DNA of 8,306 nt, taken from Candidatus Stercoripulliclostridium pullicola. Its GTDB lineage: Bacteria; Bacillota; Clostridia; Christensenellales; DTU072. Shown here piece after piece: positions 1 to 5,105 of the stretch. Made by a program: the position numbers and the translations under genes. Each line of letters opens with the position of its first letter. The first letter of the stretch is position 1. The DNA is taken from contig JADINF010000156.1 in NCBI GenBank assembly GCA_017694145.1, positions 1 to 8,306 on the forward strand, written 5' to 3'. The notes beneath the pieces are model-generated. The model worked only from the letters and a program-made list of their open reading frames with translations. It was not told the origin of the DNA and ran no database searches.

Positions 1-681
1 GTTAAGGGGAGGACGAAACTTCTTTTCGACGTCACGGAGAGGGCGCGGAAAATATATTTTTCGGACGGAGAACTGGAAATAGATCTTACCGCCCTACGCG
101 ATCCCTTGGCGGAATCGATAACGACAGCCACTCCGTTCAAGAAGCGCAACCGCTTTTTCTATACCAACAAGATAAACTGTATGCCCACCCGCGGGACGGT
201 GAAATACCGCGGAGAAATTCTCAAAGAGTTTTCGGACGGGGACACGTTTACCGTGCTCGACTGGGGCAGAGGAGTATGGCCTTACAGCAATTACTGGTAC
301 TGGGCTAACGGCTCCACGCGGCTTAAAGACGGTAAGCTTTTCGGCTTCGAACTCACCTGGGGGATAGGCGACGAGTCACACGCCACGGAAACGATGCTTT
401 TCTACGACGGCAAGGCGCATAAAATAGGCGCCGTGGACGTCGAAACTCCTCCCGACGGCAGGTGGACGGAGCCGTGGCATTTTATTTCCGAGGACGGAAG
501 GCTGGATCTTACGATGGTACCTTTCTACGACAATTTCAATCCCTTTAATCTAGGCGTGGTGAAATTCACCTGTCATCAGGTGCACGGCTTATGGTCGGGG
601 CGAGTCGTGCTCGACGACGGCAAAATAATAGAGGTCTGCGATATGTATGCCTTTGCCGAAAAAATGTACAACAGATGGTAA
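1..681 (+). CDS. DUF2804 family protein, C-terminal part (5' end outside window)
   Basis: The frame is open from the first base, so 226 codons of a longer gene are visible and the real start lies upstream. A TTG at 106 lies mid-frame and has no ribosome binding site. I recognise the DUF2804 family (function unknown) from the stretch KRNRFFYTNKINCMP, the aromatic-rich DWGRGVWPYSNYWYWANG block, and the later GFELTWGIGDES and ATETMLFYDG segments. Family members are usually somewhat over 300 residues, so roughly the first third is missing. The chain is rich in Trp, Tyr and short beta-like segments, with no membrane helix or signal visible in this part; it looks like a soluble beta-rich protein. 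It ends TAA just upstream of the aromatic operon promoter and shows no evident functional link to that operon. The family call is from memory of the pattern; no enzymatic role can be assigned. Confidence 0.75.
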   Translation, partial: VKGRTKLLFDVTERARKIYFSDGELEIDLTALRDPLAESITTATPFKKRNRFFYTNKINCMPTRGTVKYRGEILKEFSDGDTFTVLDWGRGVWPYSNYWYWANGSTRLKDGKLFGFELTWGIGDESHATETMLFYDGKAHKIGAVDVETPPDGRWTEPWHFISEDGRLDLTMVPFYDNFNPFNLGVVKFTCHQVHGLWSGRVVLDDGKIIEVCDMYAFAEKMYNRW

Positions 682-700
682 GAAATTCAAGCCGAATTTT
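682..700 (+). terminator. Weak AT-rich hairpin after the DUF2804 gene
   Basis: Immediately after the TAA stop, AAATTC (683-688) can pair with GAATTT (694-699) around a five-base loop, and the 3' arm runs into TTTT. It could be a weak intrinsic terminator, but the stem is short and almost all A-T and the T run is only four bases long. Leaky readthrough into the next leader is possible. Confidence 0.3.
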
Positions 701-711
701 CATATAAACAA

Positions 712-741
712 TTGACAAAGCTTCATCGGCGGCGTTATACT
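712..741 (+). promoter_or_regulatory. Sigma-70 type promoter of the aromatic operon
   Basis: A perfect -35 hexamer TTGACA (712-717) is followed after 18 bases by TATACT (736-741), five of six matches to the -10 consensus. Counting seven bases from the -10 end puts the transcription start at about A748, the first base of the leader-peptide ATG. No recognisable ribosome binding site lies between the -10 box and that ATG. An alternative -10 (TATAAA, 703-708) has no good -35 partner and I consider it less likely. Confidence 0.82.
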
Positions 742-747
742 TTAGCT

Positions 748-810
748 ATGAAAAAACATAATCTTTCCGTTTACGCATATTACTTTTACTTTAGCTACGA
801 GGTAGCTTGA
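748..810 (+). CDS. Tyr/Phe-rich leader peptide of the aromatic operon attenuator
   Basis: ATG at 748 opens a 20-residue peptide, MKKHNLSVYAYYFYFSYEVA, ending at TGA 808-810. Residues 9-17 hold five tyrosines (9, 11, 12, 14, 17) and two phenylalanines (13, 15), far beyond chance and directly ahead of DAHP synthase and prephenate dehydrogenase genes. This is the hallmark of a leader peptide whose translation measures charged tRNA, as known for the E. coli pheA leader; here tyrosine dominates, with phenylalanine second. There is no Shine-Dalgarno sequence, and the predicted transcription start coincides with the ATG, so initiation may be leaderless. The peptide itself probably has no function after synthesis. 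It is too short for ordinary gene callers. No conserved homologue is known to me; the identification rests on composition, position and the RNA structures downstream. Confidence 0.85.
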   Translation: MKKHNLSVYAYYFYFSYEVA

Positions 811-824
811 TTTTGCGTGGACGG
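767..824 (+). promoter_or_regulatory. Segment 1:2 hairpin (protects the terminator)
   Basis: CCGTTTACGCA (767-777) pairs with TGCGTGGACGG (814-824) over eleven consecutive positions without a bulge: nine Watson-Crick pairs and two G-U pairs (771 with 820, 772 with 819). The 5' arm includes the codons for leader residues 8-9, so a translating ribosome would melt or block it. When formed, it sequesters the 5' arm of the antiterminator. Confidence 0.75.
793..807 (+). repeat. Small perfect hairpin at the end of the leader ORF
   Basis: AGCTAC (793-798) and GTAGCT (802-807) form a perfect six-pair inverted repeat with a three-base GAG loop, ending directly before the leader TGA. It lies inside the loop of the 1:2 hairpin and would be unfolded by the translating ribosome. 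It could serve as a polymerase pause or add to stacking in the 1:2 structure; its role is not known. Confidence 0.55.
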
Positions 825-863
825 TAAGGTCATATAGAAGTATACGGAAACCGCCTCGCAAGA
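811..863 (+). promoter_or_regulatory. Antiterminator hairpin (segment 2:3)
   Basis: TTTTGCGTGGACGGT (811-825) can pair with ACCGCCTCGCAAGA (850-863): 811-814 with 860-863 (one G-U), 815-817 with 857-859, a U-U mismatch (818 and 856), 819-820 with 854-855, a bulged A821, then 822-825 with 850-853. That is thirteen pairs, using the whole upper part of the terminator 5' arm and its loop. It cannot coexist with the terminator. Confidence 0.75.
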
Positions 864-875
864 AGCGGTTTTTTT
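848..875 (+). terminator. Intrinsic terminator of the attenuator
   Basis: AAACCGC (848-854) pairs with GCGGTTT (865-871). Above a C-A mismatch, two further pairs close a GCAA tetraloop (858-861). The 3' arm continues into a run of seven T (869-875). It sits about 37 bases upstream of the DAHP synthase ATG and downstream of a promoter and leader ORF, so it acts before the operon rather than at its end. Confidence 0.85.
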
Positions 876-912
876 GATAAAGTATAAATGTAACGACGTA
901 AAGAGGTAAAAT

Positions 913-1929
913 ATGATAGTCACGATCAAAAGGAACAGCAATCCCGTACAAATCGAAAGACTGACGCGCTGGATCAAGAATCTGGGGCTCGAATGTCACA
1001 TGAGCGAAGGCGAAAAATCCACCGTTATCGGACTTGTGGGAGATACGAGCAAAGTGGATATAGATCTTCTGAGGTCGCTGGAGATCGTGGAAGCGGTCAC
1101 GCGCATACAGGAACCTTATAAAAATGCGAACCGTAAATTCCACCCGGACGACACGATAGTGGACGTAAAAGGGGTAAAGTTCGGCGGCAGTCATTTCCAG
1201 ATAATCGCGGGACCGTGCTCCATAGAGACCGAAAAGCAGGTGATAGGCATCGCCGAAGCCGTCAAGGCGGCGGGCGCGTCGGTATTACGCGGCGGAGCTT
1301 TCAAGCCGCGCACCTCGCCTTACGCCTTCCAGGGACTGGGGCTCAAAGGACTGGAAATATTGTTGAAAGCATCCCGCGAAACGGGACTTCCCGTCGTGAC
1401 GGAGATAATGAGCGAAAAGTATATCGACGCCTTCGCGGACGTCGACATCATACAGATAGGCGCGCGCAATATGCAGAATTTCGATCTTCTGAAAGCGGTG
1501 GGCAAACTGCGTAAGCCGGTACTTCTTAAGCGCGGGCTCGCCAACACCATAGAAGAATGGCTCATGAGCGCCGAATATATCATGTCCGAAGGCAATAACG
1601 AGATTATCCTCTGCGAACGCGGCATAAGGACTTTCGAGCCGTACACGAGGAATACGCTCGATCTTTCGGCGATACCGCTTCTCAAGGAGAAAACGCATCT
1701 TCCCATCATCGTCGATCCTTCGCATGCGTCGGGGCTTTCCAGACTCGTCAAACCGTTGTCGCTCGCTTCGGTGGGCGTGGGCGCGGACGGGCTCATGATA
1801 GAAGTGCACAACGACCCCCAGCACGCGCTTTGCGACGGCGCGCAGTCGCTTCGTCCCGAGCAGTTCGCGGACGTGGTCAAAGCCATCGACGTAATGCTTC
1901 CGCTCGTCAATAAGGAGAGAGACAAGTGA
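913..1929 (+). CDS. aroF: 3-deoxy-7-phosphoheptulonate (DAHP) synthase, type I-beta with regulatory N-domain
   Basis: Condenses phosphoenolpyruvate and erythrose 4-phosphate to DAHP, the first committed step of the shikimate pathway, in the cytoplasm. At 338 residues it has the layout of the Thermotoga maritima enzyme: an N-terminal ferredoxin-like domain (about 1-65) followed by a TIM barrel. Visible barrel motifs are IAGPCSIE (98-105), GGAFKPRTSPY (127-137), the KRGL segment (206-209), VDPSHASG (267-274) and EVHNDP (297-302). The metal ligands appear intact as C102, H271, E297 and D308. In characterised homologues the N-domain binds Tyr or Phe and inhibits the enzyme, so product inhibition is likely here and would add to the attenuator. 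ATG 913 follows an AGAGG ribosome binding site (902-906) at normal spacing. The 3' end overlaps the tyrA start by four bases. First gene of the operon, just past the attenuator terminator. Confidence 0.95.
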   Translation: MIVTIKRNSNPVQIERLTRWIKNLGLECHMSEGEKSTVIGLVGDTSKVDIDLLRSLEIVEAVTRIQEPYKNANRKFHPDDTIVDVKGVKFGGSHFQIIAGPCSIETEKQVIGIAEAVKAAGASVLRGGAFKPRTSPYAFQGLGLKGLEILLKASRETGLPVVTEIMSEKYIDAFADVDIIQIGARNMQNFDLLKAVGKLRKPVLLKRGLANTIEEWLMSAEYIMSEGNNEIILCERGIRTFEPYTRNTLDLSAIPLLKEKTHLPIIVDPSHASGLSRLVKPLSLASVGVGADGLMIEVHNDPQHALCDGAQSLRPEQFADVVKAIDVMLPLVNKERDK

Positions 1930-2780
1930 AAATAGGTATCGTCGGACTGGGATTGATAGGCGGCTCGCTCGGCAGGCAGATAATCCGTAATACTTCGCAT
2001 ACGGTTTACGGTTACGACCTGTCGGAAGACGCCATGCTCAAGGCGCAGATGCTGAACGCCTGCCACGAAAGACTCGACGTCGAAGCCGAGCGGATCGATC
2101 TCGATTTATTGATCGTCGCGCTCTGCCCCGAAGCCGCGATAGAAGCGATGCGCAAAATTGCACCGCGTATGAAAAAGGGCGCGTTGATCATCGACACCTG
2201 CGGCACCAAGCGCAAAGTCGTAGCGGCGATGAGCGAATTGAAGGACATGTATCCCGACCTGGGTTTCGTTGGCGTGCACCCGATGGCGGGCAGGGAATAC
2301 AGCGGCATATCGCATTCCACGGCTACTCTTTTCGAGCACGCTTACATAATACTTACCCCGGTGCAGACCGATCTCGAAGCGGAGGAGAAAGTAAGAGCGT
2401 TTTTCCTCGAAACGGGTTGCGAGGGGATCACTACGGCGAGCGCCGCGACGCACGACAGGATGATAGCTTACACGTCGCAGCTTGCGCACGTCGTATCCTC
2501 CGCTTACATCCGCAATCCGCTTTCGGAAACCTACGTCGGCTTTTCCGCGGGAAGCTTCAGGGACCTGACGAGGGTGGCGAAGCTGAATCCCGACATGTGG
2601 ACGGAGCTGTTCACCGAGAATAAGGACAACCTCGTCGAATGTATCGACGTCTTACAGCAAAAATTATCGGAGTACCGCGACGCGCTCGTCGCGGGCGATA
2701 GGGAGAAACTGCACGCCGCGCTTGAGGAAGGCACCATGATGAAAGAGGCGGCGGAGAAATTGAGGAGAGAAAGGAAATGA
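1926..2780 (+). CDS. tyrA: Prephenate dehydrogenase
   Basis: Oxidatively decarboxylates prephenate to 4-hydroxyphenylpyruvate, the tyrosine-specific branch. The 284-residue protein starts with a Rossmann fold: GLGLIGGS at 7-14 and D31 at the end of the second strand (YGYDLS), which favours NAD+ over NADP+. Further family motifs are DTCGTK (90-95), HPMAGREYSG (118-127) containing the likely catalytic His118, the AYTSQLAHV segment (181-189), and FRDLTRVAKLNPDMW (211-225) in the helical dimerisation domain. There is no C-terminal ACT domain and no fused chorismate mutase, so allosteric control by tyrosine is not evident; mutase activity is supplied by the last gene of the operon. The start is GTG, overlapping the preceding stop as GTGA, with AAGGAG at 1912-1917, which implies translational coupling. 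The C-terminus ends in a charged helix (EEGTMMKEAAEKLRRERK). Confidence 0.94.
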   Translation: MKIGIVGLGLIGGSLGRQIIRNTSHTVYGYDLSEDAMLKAQMLNACHERLDVEAERIDLDLLIVALCPEAAIEAMRKIAPRMKKGALIIDTCGTKRKVVAAMSELKDMYPDLGFVGVHPMAGREYSGISHSTATLFEHAYIILTPVQTDLEAEEKVRAFFLETGCEGITTASAATHDRMIAYTSQLAHVVSSAYIRNPLSETYVGFSAGSFRDLTRVAKLNPDMWTELFTENKDNLVECIDVLQQKLSEYRDALVAGDREKLHAALEEGTMMKEAAEKLRRERK

Positions 2781-4036
2781 GCGTCAGAGCCGTTCGTCCG
2801 CATAAGCTGGAGGGTGCGGTAAACATCCCCGCTTCCAAGTCTTACGGACACAGACTTCTTATAGAAAGTTTTGCTTCGGGTAACCCGGTAACGGTAAAAG
2901 GTAACCTTATCGGCGACGACATAGAAGCGACCGTCGGGTGCCTCAGGTCTTGCGGAGCAAGGATCGAGCGCGCGGAGCGCGGTATAAAAGTGCTCCCATC
3001 CGATATGCCCGTAAAGCGTGCCGACGTGTTCTGCAAGGAGTCCGGCTCCACGTTGAGATTCTTGATGTCGGTGCTGCCCGCGGCGGGCGTCGAAGCGACT
3101 TTTACGGGAGCGGGCAAACTTCCCTCACGCCCCGTGAGAGCGCTTCTCGATTGCCTTCGCGCCGCCGGAGTAGCCGCCGACGGAGAGCGGCTCCCGTTCA
3201 CGTTGAGCGGAAGGTTCGCAAGGGGTACGCGCTTCGTGCTTAAAGAACTCAAAAGCTCGCAGGACGTGAGCGGACTGCTCATGGCGATGCCCCTTGTGGA
3301 AGGCGCCTCGCTCGAGATAGACGGAGCGCTCCCGTCCGAAGGATACGTGGCGGTCACTCTGGAAACGCTTAAGGCTTTCGGCGTGCGTTACGAGAGCAAA
3401 AATAATATTTACCGTCCGTTGAGTTCTTACGGCGCGCCGCGCGAAGTGGAAGCTGAAGGGGACTGGAGCAGCGCCGCTTTTATCGCGGTCGCGGGCGTTC
3501 TTGCGGGCGAAACGGAGATAACGGGACTTAAATATCCCTCACTTCAGCCCGATTCGGCGATATTGAGACTGCTTAAGGAAGCGGGCGCGGATATAGAATT
3601 TACCGACGGCGCGCTCGTTGCGCGAAAATCCGATCTGCGCGCAATCGAATTCAATGCAGACGGCTGTCCCGATCTCGTGCCCGCGATGTCGGTCGCGCTC
3701 GCCGCCGCGAAAGGAGTTTCCGTCATACGCGGAGTGGACAGACTGCGTTTCAAGGAGTCGGACAGGATAGCTTCCGTCATAAATATGCTTGCGGAGTTCG
3801 GCATACGCTCGGAGTACGCGGAGAACGGACTTAAAATTTACGGCGGAGAACTCGCGGGCGGCGGCGTAGTGGACGGCGCGGGCGATCACAGGATAGCGAT
3901 GAGCGCCGCGATAGCCGCTTCGGCGGCTTCGGGAGATAAGGAAACGCTCATTCGCGGCGCGGAGTGCGTGTCCAAATCTTACCCCTGTTTCTACGAAGAT
4001 CTCATCGCTCTCGGAGGGATAGTTTATGAAAGGTGA
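2777..4036 (+). CDS. aroA: 3-phosphoshikimate 1-carboxyvinyltransferase (EPSP synthase)
   Basis: Transfers the enolpyruvyl group of PEP to shikimate 3-phosphate, giving EPSP. Family features in order over 419 residues: PASKSYGHR (18-26, substrate-binding K21, S22, R26), KESGSTLRF (87-95, the PEP-site loop with G90 and R94), KLPSRP (114-119), KSSQDVSG (159-166), GDWSSAAF (228-235), CPDLVPA (297-303) with catalytic Asp299, LRFKESDR (323-330) with Glu327, and GDHRIAM (369-375). The PEP loop reads SGSTLRF instead of the AGTAMRP of the enterobacterial enzyme, a form I associate with clostridial enzymes; the glycine is kept. Glyphosate response cannot be predicted from this alone. ATG 2777 overlaps the tyrA stop as ATGA. 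The 3' end overlaps aroC by eleven bases. Full length and apparently intact. Confidence 0.95.
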   Translation: MSVRAVRPHKLEGAVNIPASKSYGHRLLIESFASGNPVTVKGNLIGDDIEATVGCLRSCGARIERAERGIKVLPSDMPVKRADVFCKESGSTLRFLMSVLPAAGVEATFTGAGKLPSRPVRALLDCLRAAGVAADGERLPFTLSGRFARGTRFVLKELKSSQDVSGLLMAMPLVEGASLEIDGALPSEGYVAVTLETLKAFGVRYESKNNIYRPLSSYGAPREVEAEGDWSSAAFIAVAGVLAGETEITGLKYPSLQPDSAILRLLKEAGADIEFTDGALVARKSDLRAIEFNADGCPDLVPAMSVALAAAKGVSVIRGVDRLRFKESDRIASVINMLAEFGIRSEYAENGLKIYGGELAGGGVVDGAGDHRIAMSAAIAASAASGDKETLIRGAECVSKSYPCFYEDLIALGGIVYER

Positions 4037-5096
4037 CGTTTTGACCGTAGAGGTATACGGCGCGTCTCACGCTAGTGCGACGGGCGTTAAAATTACGGGT
4101 CTGCCCGCGGGTACGGAAATAGATCGCGCGGCGATAGACGCGCTCCTTGTAAGGAGGCGCGCGGTCAACGCGCCGTGGTCCACTTCGCGTATCGAGAAGG
4201 ACGAATACGTATTCCTCGCGGGAGTGAAGGACGGCGTTACCGACGGCGGCGACGTTATCGCGGAAATACCGAATACGAATACGAGAAGCTCCGATTACGG
4301 CGAGTTCAGGAACGTTCCGCGTCCCTCTCACGCCGACTACGCGGCGATGATAAAGGACGGCACTTGCGAGGTGGCGCCCGGAGGGGGCAGATTTTCGGGA
4401 AGGCTTACCGCTCCTCTTTGTATAGCGGGCGGTATCGCGGAAAGTATCCTGAAAAATAAAGGCGTGTACGTCTGCGCTTACGTCTCTTCGATAGGCAACG
4501 CGGAAGGCAGAAGCTATAAGGACGGCGTTCCCGCGCGGGAAGAAGTGCTCGAAGCGCAACGCTTTCCGTTACCCGCGCTCGACAAGCGTGAGGAAATGCT
4601 CGGAGAGATAATCGGCGCCGCATCTACGGGCGACAGCGTGGGGGGCACTATAGAATGCGTTGTCTACGGTCTGCCCGCCGGGATAGGCGACTATATGACC
4701 GACGGTATGGAGTCCGCGATAGCCGCGAGCGTTTACGGCGTGCCCGCGGTGAAAGGAGTGGAATTCGGGGACGGTTTTTCTCTTTCGCGTATGCGCGGAA
4801 GCGAAGCAAACGATCCTTTCGCGTACGAGGACGGTAAGGTCGTCACGCTCACCAACAGAAGCGGCGGTATCAACGGCGGTATCACCAACGGAATGCCGCT
4901 CACGTTGCGCGTAGCTATGAGACCCACGCCGTCGATAGCGAAAGAACAGCGTAGCGTAAACGTTCTGACGGGCGAAAACGTGATCCTGAGAATAAAAGGG
5001 CGTCACGACGCCTGCATAGTTCCGCGCGCCGTTGCGGCGGTGGAGAGCGCGGTCGCGCTGGCGGTGCTCGATAAAATGCTTAGCGAAGGTAAGTGA
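4026..5096 (+). CDS. aroC: Chorismate synthase
   Basis: Converts EPSP to chorismate, a reaction that needs reduced FMN. The 356-residue protein has H15 in YGASHAS, an arginine cluster RRR (43-45), NTNTRSSDYG (83-92), RPSHADY (99-105) with the second conserved histidine H102, GGGRFSGRLTA (119-129), GDSVGG (202-207), GGINGGITNG (280-289), RPTPSI (299-304) and GRHDACIVPRA (325-335). Two signature sites differ from the usual forms: the N-terminal motif is GASHA rather than GESHG, and RPSHAD replaces RPGHAD. Both histidines are kept, so activity is expected. ATG 4026 lies inside the end of aroA, preceded by GGAGGG (4013-4018). It is unclear where the reduced flavin comes from; the flavin-reductase-like gene at 6713 is a nearby but unproven candidate. 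Confidence 0.94.
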   Translation: MKGDVLTVEVYGASHASATGVKITGLPAGTEIDRAAIDALLVRRRAVNAPWSTSRIEKDEYVFLAGVKDGVTDGGDVIAEIPNTNTRSSDYGEFRNVPRPSHADYAAMIKDGTCEVAPGGGRFSGRLTAPLCIAGGIAESILKNKGVYVCAYVSSIGNAEGRSYKDGVPAREEVLEAQRFPLPALDKREEMLGEIIGAASTGDSVGGTIECVVYGLPAGIGDYMTDGMESAIAASVYGVPAVKGVEFGDGFSLSRMRGSEANDPFAYEDGKVVTLTNRSGGINGGITNGMPLTLRVAMRPTPSIAKEQRSVNVLTGENVILRIKGRHDACIVPRAVAAVESAVALAVLDKMLSEGK

Positions 5097-5105
5097 GGAA
5101 GGGAT

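Larger units (their letters stand above)
748..876 (+). promoter_or_regulatory. Ribosome-mediated transcription attenuator (Tyr/Phe responsive)
   Basis: The leader RNA has four segments in the classic order. Segment 1 (767-777) lies inside the leader peptide around its first Tyr codon, segment 2 is 811-825, segment 3 is about 848-863, and segment 4 (865-871) is followed by U residues. Pairings 1:2 and 3:4 are compatible; 2:3 excludes both. Inferred logic: a ribosome stalled at scarce Tyr codons 9-14 (772-789) covers segment 1, segment 2 pairs with 3, the terminator cannot form and the operon is read. With enough Tyr and Phe the ribosome reaches the stop at 808 and covers segment 2, so 3:4 terminates transcription. 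Without leader translation, 1:2 forms and termination also results. All pairings were read by eye from the bases; the mechanism is inferred from the known trp and phe attenuators of enterobacteria. Confidence 0.82.

Noticed and set aside
741..799. Near-repeat TTTAGCTATG (741-750) and TTTAGCTACG (790-799), seen as a possible operator pair
   Set aside because: The first copy overlaps the -10 box and leader start, the second lies in leader codons and the small hairpin. Two ten-base copies are too little to claim a protein binding site.
811..875. T-box riboswitch controlling the aromatic operon
   Set aside because: The conserved T-box antiterminator sequence and the long Stem I are absent; the leader is only about 165 bases and contains a translated-looking Tyr/Phe ORF, which fits ribosome-mediated attenuation better.
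742..1194. 150-codon open frame on the minus strand across the leader region and the start of aroF
   Set aside because: It is antisense to a clear DAHP synthase gene and to the attenuator, has no family resemblance, and its open length follows from the codon bias of the plus strand.
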